Shown here one piece after another: positions 17,255 through 27,162 of a DNA stretch of 64,000 nucleotides; position 1 is the first letter of the stretch; every line of letters begins with the position of its first letter. Both the position numbers and the translations under genes were made by a program. The notes beneath the pieces were generated by a model. That model saw only the letters and a list, made by a program, of their open reading frames with translations. It was not told the DNA's origin and searched no databases. Source of the DNA: Epiperipatus broadwayi (lineage: Eukaryota; Onychophora; Udeonychophora; Euonychophora; Peripatidae); the NCBI GenBank assembly GCA_028023455.1, contig JAQFVV010012506.1:3466714-3530713 (forward strand), read 5' to 3'.

Positions 17255-17770
17255 CAGCATGGTGGCGTCATTAGCAATCAGCAGTCGGAAGCAATCATGT
17301 TGTATGGTCGGCCAGATGGAACATGGCACTTGTAGGCAGACAGTTCTTCGAGAGAAGAAGAAAAAGGTGCTAGATTCCACTACTCAAAATTCATCGCGCA
17401 GAACTTGCGTTGGCTTCTTAAAAGTAATTAACTCAACTGACTAAACTCCTCTGAACTTAACTACGAACTGAAGGTAAACTGAACTGACTTCCTTTGTTCT
17501 GTGGTCCCTTTTATAACATTTTAATACTGCCCAGAATGCAATCTCATCTACCAACCTTATCTCTGTAATCCCTTTCAAAAAAAGCAACATTTAATTAGCA
17601 AAATATTTTCAGTTGATAAGGCCTGAAATACCATTTTTAACTGTTTTGAAAGATTTGAAAACAACTGATAAACAATTTGTTTTTTTGATTGTAATTAAGA
17701 TTTATAAATTTTAATTATAGACAACGATTTGACCAAAGATAATTTCAGTATTTCAAGCCTTCCCCATTTT
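17255..17770 (-). mobile_element. LTR-like segment with TATA box, minus strand
   Basis: On the minus strand a canonical TATA box (TATAAAAGGG, 17,506-17,515) is followed by GAACAAAGGAAG and a run of TTCAG-containing short repeats. The plus-strand segment at 20,060-20,750 has the same arrangement (TATAAAAGGG, then GAGAACAAAAGAAG, then TTCAG repeats). Conserved TATA-plus-leader segments in opposite orientation look like U3-R regions of LTR retroelements, but I could not find TG/CA ends, a primer site or coding domains. The two promoters would fire away from each other. Confidence 0.4.
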
Positions 17771-18923
17771 TTCTTTGTTGTTACATTAAATGCACACAGA
17801 TATAAAAATAATTACAAATGTATTTTCCAGCGATAAAATTATTGCTTTAGTCAAAATATATATACGCATCACTCAAACTACTGTTTCATTTTTACTAAAC
17901 AAAGATTAATTTCACTAATCTTTAGAATGATTCGGCATACAGTGTGTGAGTGAATAGCATATATTTATAGCAGGGTCTAAATTGCGGACCCCTAGGAGGT
18001 TAGTGTAGAGGGTGACACATGAAGCATCGATGATGATTAGACATCGATTGGTTCACTATATGCATTAGCAATTACCTCAAGAACTATATATATCCTCTGA
18101 AATATATATAAATATATTTAAGTAGAAAATATTAGAAAATTATTTCAGTTGAACATTAAATATATATCAAAATGAAAATGCTGATCTTTTACAAAGTTAT
18201 ACTATAACATAACTTTTGTGCAATTTGCCGATCATACATTAAACATGATACAGCTGTATTAACTCCACTTAGAAATAGATCAAATGATATAAAACTATTA
18301 TTCATATTTTTTTTAATGTTCCAGAGCTATATTACTTCAGCCACACTCCTTTAAGTAAAGAAACCTTGAATTTTGCATCCCATAAGAATTCTTTATGTTT
18401 TTAATATTTACAAAACTCCTAGGACAAATTTTACTACTTTGAAAACAGGCAGCTGAAGACATAACATAAATTTTTTAAAATTGTTGCAATAGACACATAT
18501 TTTATAGTGCGCAGAAGTAATCCTAATCTTTATTTTTTAACTCTGACTGATGATTTGCTAATATGGAATCATTTTGTTCTTTAAAAAGGTCTCATCAATT
18601 TTTAATTTACACACTGAACTGCTAATTTTTTTAAATCTGACTAAAGTATACTAAATGAGTATCTTGGAAAAAAATACTTATAAAATTTCATTTATGTTCT
18701 TTTGCTATTAACAAATTTATAATGAAGGTTTCCAAAAAAAAATTATAATTCCAGAATACCAAATAAAAAAGTGATTCAAAATTGATATAAGCAATCACTA
18801 TTTTTTAGAACCAATATACTTCTAACAGTGAGTCAAAATTTTTGAAATTTATAATATACTGGTACTGATGGTAGTATATATATGTTAAATGTAATAATGT
18901 TCAATGACAAATGAGTTCATAAT
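17771..18923. other. Unassigned AT-rich DNA
   Basis: I see no gene, RNA or mobile-element signature here. It lies between the minus-strand LTR-like segment and the foldback MITE beside the assembly gap. Confidence 0.5.
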
Positions 18924-19129
18924 TAACCATTAGAAACCAGTCAACATTTAGACAATTTCAATATAAATAACAATCAACAATCTCAAACTGTTGTCAACAC
19001 AACACCCCTTTTAACAATAAAGGGGGAATCCCTTTAGTGTTAAAAAGAAGTTGCCTTGACCACAGTTTGAGAGTGTTGATTGTTATCTATATTAGGATTG
19101 TCTAAGTGTTGACTGGTTTCTAATGGTTA
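18924..19129. mobile_element. Foldback MITE, about 206 bp
   Basis: The left arm (18,924 to about 19,018) is the reverse complement of the right arm (about 19,035-19,129) over nearly its full length. The outer stretch TAACCATTAGAAACCAGTCA is mirrored exactly by the right end. The centre carries an AAAGGGG loop region. No open frame is present. A (TA)n run follows directly. Non-autonomous foldback elements of this kind are usually MITEs, but I see no clear target duplication, so the superfamily is unknown. Confidence 0.75.
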
Positions 19130-19204
19130 TATATATATATATTCTACCGTCCCCTATTAAACCTTGCACCGGTTCCGTATTAAACCGTTCGTAAAAGGGA
19201 TTGT

Positions 19205-19704
19205 NNNNNNNNNNNNNNNNNNNNNNNNNNNNNNNNNNNNNNNNNNNNNNNNNNNNNNNNNNNNNNNNNNNNNNNNNNNNNNNNNNNNNNNNNNNNNNNN
19301 NNNNNNNNNNNNNNNNNNNNNNNNNNNNNNNNNNNNNNNNNNNNNNNNNNNNNNNNNNNNNNNNNNNNNNNNNNNNNNNNNNNNNNNNNNNNNNNNNNNN
19401 NNNNNNNNNNNNNNNNNNNNNNNNNNNNNNNNNNNNNNNNNNNNNNNNNNNNNNNNNNNNNNNNNNNNNNNNNNNNNNNNNNNNNNNNNNNNNNNNNNNN
19501 NNNNNNNNNNNNNNNNNNNNNNNNNNNNNNNNNNNNNNNNNNNNNNNNNNNNNNNNNNNNNNNNNNNNNNNNNNNNNNNNNNNNNNNNNNNNNNNNNNNN
19601 NNNNNNNNNNNNNNNNNNNNNNNNNNNNNNNNNNNNNNNNNNNNNNNNNNNNNNNNNNNNNNNNNNNNNNNNNNNNNNNNNNNNNNNNNNNNNNNNNNNN
19701 NNNN
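19205..19704. other. Assembly gap (500 N)
   Basis: There are exactly 500 N characters, the conventional placeholder for a gap of unknown length. The flanks are CG-bearing sequence on the left and a tRNA-Ser anticodon-arm-like stretch on the right, so repetitive or structured DNA probably caused the break. Distances across this point are not reliable. Confidence 0.99.
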
Positions 19705-20059
19705 GATATTGAAGCAATGGATTTGAAATCCAATCCATGCTTCACACCTTCCTATAAGCTTGATTAATATTGTAAACCTAAATTAAGTTTATAGGCCAAT
19801 ATCAGCAGGGTTTTGCATTACAGCTAAAATTAATTACGTTTATTAAATTTGTATTTGCTTGTAAATATTTTCTTTTAAATAAATTCCATTGTAACATTAA
19901 ATTGCTGTTAAAAATATTACTTGTGAAAACCGTTTAGTCAAACATATTACGTCAAGCATATATATATGAGAATGCAAAATTCTGCTGAAGTAAAACGCTT
20001 ATTGTATTAAAAGAAATAAGAATGTATTTTACTTTTAAATCTTGTTCAAATATTTAGTA

Positions 20060-20750
20060 TGATTTGATTTTGAGATAAGCCCACCAACATTTTCTAAAAG
20101 AATGTATATTTTTAATTAGTTAAGCCCATTCAAGTCAAATTAAAGATGGCTTTCTCTTTCTTTTTTTTAATTAATAAAATCCCAAAGTTTAAAGAAAGAA
20201 ATTTAGAGTAAAAAAGCAAAGGTTATTTTGGAGGGTGTTACTTTGAAACAAAGGAGCATGGGGAGGCTTATCAAGATCTCAGATCATACAAACAATAGAA
20301 GGTAGCTAAGAAAAAAAAGTTATAAAAGGGAGAGAACAAAAGAAGAGAGGCATTCAGATTTCGCTATTGGAAGGGATTCAGATTTTGCTATTGCAAGATA
20401 TTATATATCAGATTTTGCTATTGCAAGGTTGATTCAGACTTTGCTATTGCAAGGCATTCAGATTTTGCTATTGCAAGTTTCATTCAGACCTGCTATTGCA
20501 AGGTGCATTTAGATTTCTCTTAGGAGACTCTGTCAGATTTTGTTTGTGATTTTATTCTAAAAAGTCTACAATTATCGTCTACAAATCATGAAGAAGTTTG
20601 AACCTGCTCAAGCTAGAAATCATATAAGTATGATGGATTCTAATATGCTCGGCTAGGCAAATAAATAGCTTTGCCTATCGCCGGGGTTCCTCAATACCAG
20701 AAAATATGCCTTAGTATTTGCTCAATCGTCATCTGAACTCTGTGCCGTGT
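20060..20750 (+). mobile_element. LTR-like segment with TATA box and leader repeats, plus strand
   Basis: The TATA box TATAAAAGGG lies at 20,321-20,330, followed by GAGAACAAAAGAAG and a block of short tandem repeats (20,351-20,510). Downstream are an AATAAA motif near 20,660 and a GC-richer region. The arrangement resembles U3-R-U5 of an LTR retroelement and mirrors the minus-strand segment at 17.3-17.8 kb. LTR boundaries and a primer-binding site were not found. The 73-codon frame at 20,747-20,968 is not recognisable. Confidence 0.4.
20351..20510 (+). repeat. Six to seven copies of a ~26-bp repeat in a leader region
   Basis: The motif TTCAGATTTTGCTATTGCAAG recurs with small changes about six times (first copy near 20,353, last near 20,503), starting about 25 bases downstream of a TATA box. 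Units differ by single substitutions and variable 2-10-base spacers. If the segment is transcribed, the repeats lie in the 5' leader. Confidence 0.85.
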
Positions 20751-21704
20751 CTGGAGGACTTTTTGTGAAACCATGCTACCAATTTCCACGTTCTTTGTCT
20801 GGTCGAACACATCTCATCAGACGGATCAAGCTACACCCGTCGATGGAACATGACCAAGGAATAAGGACGGTAATCATCTCTCCTCATGAACTATTCACTA
20901 TGCTACCCCTTTTTTTGTCCATACTTTTTATAATTGCTTTCTTGAATATTTATGAAATGTTTGCTTAATGATATTTATAATGTAACTGTTTTTATTAGAC
21001 TAGTTAGATATATGTATATGTGATCATCTATCTAGATATTTAACCCCTTTTTTCTTCGCTATTCTTCATTACTCCCCATGTGTAAATATTTTAATTTTAT
21101 TGCGGTTAAGTTTATTAGTAATTGTTCATATAAAAATCCCTTACTAGTTTTATTCATACTTGTAAAATTTAGTATGATTAAGTTTTTTGTTTTTTTTTGT
21201 TTGCCAATTTGATCTCCTCGATAACGCTTCTTTTGTCCGCCATTAGCTTCTTACGTATGTCAGATTTAGCGATATACATTTTAAATGATTTTAAACTCTA
21301 TTTTAGTGCAAAGCAATTAGAAACTGCTTTGCGAAAGATTTTTATTATTACACTTTATCGAGCAGATTCGAGTTGACAATGTTTAATAAAACTGGGAAGG
21401 AAAGATTTAGACCGCAAGCATATTAATCGGGTTTTCATTGTCTCATAAGTTATTCATAAATTTCGGGGAATAGCGAAGGCCATTAAATTATTAATAATAT
21501 TTCAAATGTCATTGATTAAAGATAATTATTTAACTAAAAAAAAAGCTTGAGTTTGCTAGTTATCTTTCAATGCTTTGTTTTACTTTTAAATGATCCAGGC
21601 ATGCAGAACACATATTTCTAAGTATTTTTATAATTTAACTATTTAAGCTCCGCAGGTGGTTCTGTCCATGTCTCCCGCTGATGCTAAGCTCGTGGCTCGG
21701 GAAG

Positions 21705-21890
21705 AAAATATCTATGCGTGTCTCAGATAGTGTTGTTCGGTTGATGATAGCTTCGAGACTAGACGAATAGGGCAGAGGTCATAGTATTCTTGGTTTAATA
21801 TCTCTCATATGGGTGGCCTCGAGGTACTTTTGCCTAGTATTCGAACTGGGTTAAATCAACATACATCATCTGACCGTCACAATATATACA
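21705..21890 (-). repeat. Right copy of a diverged inverted repeat
   Basis: The reverse complement is collinear with 15,235-15,420 (see that entry). On the minus strand the copy is preceded by TGTGACGGTC, a start resembling some LTR ends. Confidence 0.5.
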
Positions 21891-22206
21891 CCCCTTACGC
21901 ATGCACATGAATTAAAATATCAAACAAAAGAAAATATTCACTTATTAAAATTAATCATTTAAAGATATTTATATATATCTACATCAATTATCACTTTATT
22001 AGTTTAAATATAAAATATATGCATTAATAAATATATATACATGCGTAAGGATGGAGTTTGAATATGGTTTGGTGGTGGGAGACTTTGAGTGGGCTGTGAA
22101 GCTTGATCTGAGTATCAAGTCAACTGCTTCAATATATATATATATATCAAATCAAAACTACCCCAAATCCAAAATTAAACCAGACCAGCATAAAAATAAT
22201 ATTAAA

Positions 22207-22250
22207 ACACAACCTAAGGTTTCACTGCTACAAGCAGACTTCTCAAGTGT
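22207..22250 (-). ncRNA. Hammerhead-ribozyme-like fold, PLE copy A
   Basis: On the minus strand, 44 bases in the PLE 3' region can be laid onto a type-I hammerhead. Stem I is ACAC paired with GTGT. The core is UUGAGAA where CUGANGA is expected. Stem II is GUCUGC with GCAGU around loop UUGUA (one bulged U). GAA and a 3-bp stem III (ACC with GGU, loop UUA) follow, then cleavage nucleotide U17. The two core changes, C3 to U and G8 to A, affect the two bases that pair in the active structure, so U3-A8 keeps the pair. Known PLEs carry hammerheads in this terminal region. Activity is not shown, and H17=U and the short stems suggest weak or dimer-dependent cleavage. Confidence 0.55.
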
Positions 22251-22284
22251 AAATAACTACAAAAACTACACAATATATATAATA

Positions 22285-22488
22285 TTAAAAACTACCCACA
22301 AATCCATTCACTTCCCATCCACCATTAATATTAAAAGAACTTTTAAATAAGTTAATTGCTTCAGAATAATAAATTTTCAATAATAAAGACTCTTTAATTC
22401 TTCTTTTGATTCCATTTCTCTCAAAGTAGACAACCTTAGCTTCATCAAAATCAATAGTGTGTCCTGTATCTTTTTCATGGACATACAA
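22285..22488 (-). pseudogene. PLE GIY-YIG C-terminal part (copy A)
   Basis: This 67-residue frame corresponds to the later half of the GIY-YIG endonuclease. It has the HEKDTGHTIDFDEAKV segment at 4-19, an acidic RIKESLLLKIYYS helix, where GIY-YIG enzymes carry the metal-binding glutamate, and the conserved element C-terminus GFVGSF. The GIY/YIG half lies upstream in a different frame at about 22,500-22,630 (VYF and YIGQ are encoded there). Confidence 0.75.
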
Positions 22489-22629
22489 AGCAGAACTAAG
22501 ATATCTATTTTAACTCTACTTCTATGAACCTTTATTCTTTCATTTAAACTCAAACTACTCTGACCTATGTAAACCTTCTTACAAAATAAACAAGGGATAA
22601 AATATACTACACCAGGAATAGTCTTTCTA

Positions 22630-23064
22630 TCAAAAACTTCTTTTTGTATTACTTAATAAATTATTCAATGTAACACCCCTTTTCCAAGCAATTTTCTTAT
22701 TTCCAAACAATTTTCTATTTCTACACACAATTTTATAAGAAGACAATTTAAATGGCAAACAAATAAAATCATATTTTTCTTTAACCTTTACATCCTTACA
22801 AATATTACTATTAAATAAAATACTTTTAACAAATTTATCAGAGTATCCAACACTCAAGTAATCTTTATAAAATTGATATTTCTGAAACAAAGTTACCCCA
22901 CTATAATTATTTAATTTAATACTCCTATGACAATAATTCCTTAAAGCAGCTACTTTATGAGATACAGACTGATAGCTATCAGGTTTAATTATAGATCTTA
23001 ATTCTTTACTTTTAACTAAATGACTGTACAATAAACAATTAGTTTCTACATTTCTAATCACCAA
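22630..23064 (-). pseudogene. PLE RT thumb and linker region (copy A)
   Basis: This 144-residue frame continues the RT after the frameshift. It holds LVIRNVETNCLLYSHLVKS, SYQSVSHKVAALRNYCHRS and KIAWKRGVTLNNLL, which are typical of the region between the PLE palm and the GIY-YIG domain. It ends with a stop just before the nuclease. Copy C reads through the same region without interruption and shows the original connection. Confidence 0.8.
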
Positions 23065-23093
23065 AAGATCTAAAAATTTTAACTTACCAAAAT

Positions 23094-23684
23094 CTAACCC
23101 TCTCCTTCTAACACAAATTTTATAGAAGGATCAAAACAATTAAACTCATTTACAAATTCCTTCAATTTATCATTCTCAACTATAAATAAACAATCATCAA
23201 CATATCTGACAAATAATTTTACATATAAACAATTCTTTTTAATAATAATTTCCTCTTCCATATAACTAATATAAACTGAACATACTAAAGGAGAAATAAT
23301 ATAACCTATCATCCACCCTTCCTTAATCTTATAAAAATTACTTTTATAAGTAAAATACATAGAATCTTCCAATAACAAAAGCAAATCTTTAATTACCTTA
23401 ATTTTATTTTTTGATAAAGAACTTTCAATAATGCTTAACCTATTAACAGACTGATACATATTTTCAATATCTAAATTTCCAAATACCCAATTATTCTCCA
23501 TTTTAAAATTATTAATCTTATCAAAAGCCTCAAAAGAAGAAAAAACTGTGTACTGACCAAAATCAACAAATTGTTTTAAAAAATTATTCAAGAATCTAGA
23601 AATACCCTCTACAACACTACCTGTAAAATCAAAAATAAATCTTAAAGGAAAACCATCTTTATGAGTTTTAATATTCACAAACAT
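23094..23684 (-). pseudogene. PLE reverse transcriptase, fingers and palm (copy A)
   Basis: This is a 196-residue open frame. It has the PLE-type KTHKDGFPLRFI segment at 6-17, the motif-A-like FGNLDIENMYQSV at 68-80 (Asp72), the GYIISPLVCSVY motif-B-like segment at 127-138, and the catalytic YVDD box at 161-164. PLE reverse transcriptases are related to telomerase and prime cDNA at the nicked target. The frame breaks just after LEGEG, and the RT continues in another frame at 23,064-22,630, so this copy carries a frameshift. Catalytic residues are intact. It also lacks about nine codons that copy C keeps between motif A and the thumb-side helix. The Met at the start is internal to the original protein. 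Confidence 0.85.
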
Positions 23685-24361
23685 CTTAGCTGATGTAAAA
23701 TCATTAGGATAGCATTTTAAATAATCTACTCTATTAAAAAAATTTTAATTAACCATTTTCTTCATAATATCTATCAATTTTCTTTTAATCAAATTACCTG
23801 GATTTTTATCTAACAACATATATTTACCATTATTTAATTCTCTATCCATTTTCTCTTTGAATTCATCTCCTTTCATAATAATAAACCTACCAGCTTTGTC
23901 TTCATGAGAATGATTCAATCATTAGCAATTAACCTATTCTTAGCAATTAACCTATTCTTAACATGTTTAATCTCAGCAGGATTAATAACAAATTTTTTTT
24001 CCTTTTTAAACTTTTATTCAAAATCGATTGAATACCAACTTTCTGCTCATCACTCAAATTACTAGATTCAATAGACGAAATTGTATCAAAAACTATATTT
24101 TTTTAATGAAATGGAACAAAATTAGGGCCTTTACCAAGAATATCCAATTCTCTATCATTTAACTTCAAATCAGAAAGATTAACAACTCTATTCTCAGAAA
24201 CATTATTTTCATACCCTTTATCACTATAATAAATTTTATTAACTTTCCCAAACAACCATTTTAATTTTCTTTCATATTTTTTTACAATAGAAATTTGACC
24301 TATTCTGTTTAAATTGTCTCATAAAAAAATTCAAAATTGAATAATTAAAATCTTGCCTCCT

Positions 24362-24691
24362 TTATAAATAATATCTATTCCTTTTATATAGATAAATAAA
24401 TTTGTAAAACCTTACAAAAGTATCTTTTAAAAAACTATTCAATATATATGTTTGTAACTTAAAAACTAAATTCTTATTTTGAAGCAACTTTTTATTTCTA
24501 CTAAAATTAATAACATAGCACCTAGGAAAAACACTAAATTCCCTACATTTTTTAAGAAAATAAATCTGCCATCGTAAAGACTCTATCCTATCACTCAATC
24601 TAGACAAATTTTTAATCCTTCTAATATCATTCAATGGAAAATTATTAAAAACTAAACTCCATAAACCCATACTAAAAAAACCAATTACCAA
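24362..24691 (-). pseudogene. PLE N-terminal domain (copy A)
   Basis: This 109-codon open frame contains an arginine/leucine-rich segment (LSRLSDRIESLRWQIYFLKK) followed by CREFSVFPRCYVINF at about residues 48-63. It resembles the conserved N-terminal region of Penelope-like proteins, where a helical segment leads into a 'FLxxC...P' motif upstream of the RT. It ends in a stop before the RT domain, about 680 bases upstream of the RT frame. The intervening DNA contains several more stops. Confidence 0.6.
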
Positions 24692-24720
24692 TACCCTTAT
24701 AAATTAGAATCCAATAAAAA

Positions 24721-24985
24721 CATACACACACTTCTATATATATATATAACTAAATAAACACAAATATACTCTTTCAACCCAAACTCAAACAACAAACATA
24801 ATATACATAAATGATATTCAAATATATCAATAATTAAAAAACAAAAAATATATCAATAATAAAATATCAATAATAAATATCAATAATAAAATATCAATAA
24901 TAAAATATACCAATAATAAAAGAAAAAAAAATCTTTACACTACATCAGCAAAACTACTCTTAAATGCAAAAAACTCATTAAAATG
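24721..24985. other. A/T simple-sequence spacer between PLE copies A and B
   Basis: The spacer contains (TA)n near 24,738-24,750 and a degenerate ATCAATAATAAAAT repeat at about 24,840-24,925. It holds no coding or RNA feature. Such A/T-rich simple DNA may have been the insertion target of the flanking PLE copies. Confidence 0.6.
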
Positions 24986-25235
24986 TAAACATTACAAGCA
25001 TAAAGCTAAACTAGTCAATATAAAATCAAAACTACCCCAAATCCAAAATTAAACCAGACCAGCATAAAAATAATATTAAAACACAACCTAAGGTTTCACT
25101 GCTACAAGTAGACTTCTCAAATGTAAAGAACTACAAAACTACACAATATATATAATATTAAAAACTACCCACAAATCCATTCACTTCCCATCCACCCTTA
25201 ATATTAAAAGAACTCTTAAATAATTTAATTGCTTT
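24986..25235 (-). mobile_element. Penelope-like element 3'-end fragment, copy B
   Basis: About 250 bases match the 3' end of copies A and C in minus orientation, from the end of the coding region through the untranslated part with its hammerhead-like fold. The fragment is joined directly to the plus-strand body of copy C at about 25,235, where the bases GCTT/TGAGG occur in both partners (short microhomology). The result is a 3' end in inverted orientation at the 5' end of copy C. PLEs are known for such partial inverted copies, which arise from template switching during target-primed reverse transcription. Confidence 0.85.
25081..25124 (-). ncRNA. Hammerhead-ribozyme-like fold, PLE copy B
   Basis: The layout is the same as in copy A. 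Stem I is ACAU with GUGU (one U-G wobble), the core is UUGAGAA, and stem II is GUCUAC with GCAGU. Stem III is ACC with GGU around UUA. The substitution that differs from copy A in stem I keeps pairing as a wobble, but the one in stem II breaks a pair, so this copy is probably weaker. Confidence 0.5.
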
Positions 25236-26292
25236 GAGGCTTTTGATAAGATTAATAATTTTAAAATGGAGAATAATTTGGGTATTTGGAAGTTTAGATA
25301 TTGAAAATATGTTTCAGTCTGTTAATAGGTTAAGCATTATTGATGTTCTTTTGTCTGTATTGATTAAGAAAAGTTCTTTATCAAAAAATAAAATTAAGGT
25401 AATTAAAGATTTGCTTTTGTTATTGGAAGATTCTATGTATTTTACTTATAAAGGTAATTTTTATAAGATTAAGGAAGGATGGATAATAGGTTATATTATT
25501 TCTCCTTTAGTATGTTCAGTTTATATTAGTAATATGGAAGAGGAAATTATTATTAAAAAGAATTGTTTATATGTAAAATTATTTGTCAGATATGTTGATG
25601 ATTGTTTATTTGTAGTTGAGAATGATAAATTGAAGAAATTTGTAAATGAGTTTAATTGTTTTGATCCTTCTATAAAATTTGTGTTAGAAGGGGGGGGGTT
25701 AGATTTTGGTAAGTTAAAATTTTTAGATCTTTTGGTGATTAGAAATATAGAAACTAATTGTTTATTGTGCAGTCATTTAGTTAAAAGTAAAGAATTAAGA
25801 TCTATAATTAAACCTGATAGTTATCAGTCTGTATCTCATAAAGTAGCTGTTTTAAGGAATTATTGTCATAGGAATATTAAATTAAATAATTCTAGTGGGG
25901 TAGCTTTGTTTCAGAAATATCAATTTTATAAAGATTACTTGAGTGTTGGATACTCTGATAAATTTGTTAAAAGTATTTTATTTAATAGTAATATTTGTAA
26001 GGATGTAATGGTTAAAGAAAACTATGATTTTATTTGTTTGCCATTTAAATTGTCTTCTTATAAAATTGTGTGTAGAAATAGAAAATTGTTTGGAAATAAG
26101 AAAATTGCTTGGAAAAGGGGTGTTACATTGAATAATTTATTAAATAATACAAAAGAAGTTTTTGATAGAAAGACTATTCCTGGTGTAGTATATTTTATCC
26201 CTTGTTTATTTTGTAAGAAGGTTTACATAGGTCAGAGTAGTTTGAGTTTAAATGAAAGAATAAAGGTTCATAGAAGTAGAGTAAAATCTTAG
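25234..26292 (+). pseudogene. PLE reverse transcriptase plus GIY-YIG start (copy C)
   Basis: The open frame of 352 residues carries LDIENMFQSV at 21-30 (motif A), GYIISPLVCSVY at 86-97 (motif B) and catalytic YVDD at 120-123. An RT thumb and linker lead to GVVYFIPC and KKVYIGQS near 317-334, the GIY and YIG parts of the nuclease, with LNERIKVHRSRV after. The GIY-YIG arginine (R in LNER) is present. The CxxC-like PCLFCK between GIY and YIG is typical of PLE nucleases. Fingers are missing at the 5' end. A small deletion near 26,290 shifts the frame, and the rest of the nuclease continues at 26,304-26,501 in another frame, ending in the same GFVGSF. The first Met is not the original start. Confidence 0.88.
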
Positions 26293-26303
26293 TTCTGCTT
26301 TGT

Positions 26304-26501
26304 ATGTCCATGAAAAAGATACAGGCCACACTATTGATTTTGATGAAGCTAAAGTTGTCTTCTTTGAGAGAAATGAAATCAAAAGGAGAATTAAAGTCTT
26401 TATTATTGAAAATTTATTATTCTGAAGCAATTAACTTATGTAAGAGTTCTTTTAATATTAAGAGTGAATGGGAAGTGAATGGATTTGTGGGTAGTTTTTA
26501 A
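26304..26501 (+). pseudogene. PLE GIY-YIG tail after frameshift (copy C)
   Basis: The last part of the frame reads KSLLLKIYYSEAINLCKSSF and WEVNGFVGSF, matching the C-terminus of copy A. The first part (26,304 to about 26,390) is a shadow reading of HEKDTGH-type sequence in a neighbouring frame. Compared with copy A, a short deletion near 26,285 (about ten bases) explains the loss of frame. Confidence 0.75.
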
Positions 26502-26535
26502 TATTATATATATTGTGTAGTTTTTGTAGTTCTTT

Positions 26536-26579
26536 ACACTTGAGAAGTCTGCTTGTAGCAGTGAAACCTTAAGTTGTGT
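26536..26579 (+). ncRNA. Hammerhead-ribozyme-like fold, PLE copy C
   Basis: Stem I is ACAC with GUGU, the core is UUGAGAA, stem II is GUCUGC with GCAGU (loop UUGUA), and GAA follows. Stem III is ACC with AGU (one A-C mismatch compared with copies A and B). It begins 35 bases after the stop codon of the nuclease frame, the same position as in copy A. Confidence 0.5.
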
Positions 26580-26986
26580 TTTAATATTATTTTTATGCTG
26601 GTCTGGTTTAATTTTGGATTTGGGGTAGTTTTGATTTTATATTGACTAGTTTAGCTTTATGCTTGTAATGTTTATATATATATTAATAAGATAGTATCCT
26701 TTTACCAAGGAAATAAATGTTAAAACTTGGTAACAGCATTGTAAATTAGATTTGAGATTAAAATAATATATACAAAAAATTTTATCTTGATATTTTTTAT
26801 GTTCTTCAAGTAGAATTTTGATTTCTTAAAACTGTACCAAAATGATTTCAGCAAAAGGAGAAAATCTTAATGTTTCAGCAACCCATTTCCATTTAGTTTC
26901 TAACTGACTTACTTTTATATATTTAAACCTTTAAACAAATTTCAAGAAGTCAGTGTAAGTTGGTCTTATGACTTTCCTGATTTTTT

Positions 26987-27068
26987 AGTAGGTAGGTAGG
27001 TAGGTGGGTATGAAGTAGGTAGGTAGGTAGATAAGTAGGTAGGTAGATAGATAGATAGATGGATAGAC

Positions 27069-27161
<93 letters not shown>
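26987..27161. repeat. Compound GGTA/GATA microsatellite
   Basis: Imperfect GGTA repeats (26,987 to about 27,046, interrupted by GTGGGTATGAA) pass into GATA repeats to 27,161, the last 25 or so pure. The 62-codon minus-strand frame of Tyr-Leu-Ser-Ile units is only a translation of this tract. Confidence 0.97.

Positions 27162-27162
<1 letters not shown>

Larger units (their letters stand above)
22147..24720 (-). mobile_element. Penelope-like element (GIY-YIG type), nearly full length, copy A
   Basis: A 2.6-kb PLE lies on the minus strand. Its pieces in order are an N-terminal domain (24,691-24,362), a decayed linker, the reverse transcriptase (23,684-22,630 with a frameshift), the GIY-YIG nuclease region (to 22,285) and a 3' untranslated part with a hammerhead-like fold at 22,207-22,250. 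The 3' end runs into a (TA)n tract at about 22,133-22,147, as expected for GIY-YIG PLEs, which often insert at short A/T repeats. It lies next to copies B and C in an inverted cluster. Copy A has lost about nine codons within the RT relative to copy C. Stops and frameshifts make it inactive. Confidence 0.85.
25236..26673 (+). mobile_element. Penelope-like element body, copy C (5'-truncated)
   Basis: The plus-strand PLE runs from within the RT to the 3' end. Together with inverted fragment B it forms a 1.7-kb unit with about 245-bp inverted terminal repeats (24,986-25,235 against about 26,430-26,673). The 3' end abuts a short (TA)n tract. Its RT and most of the GIY-YIG domain are still in one frame, so it is the best preserved of the four copies. 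It cannot be autonomous, because the N-terminal domain and the start of the RT are missing. Confidence 0.9.

Noticed and set aside
19092-19767. Open frames across the N block
   Set aside because: They exist only because N runs have no stop codons.
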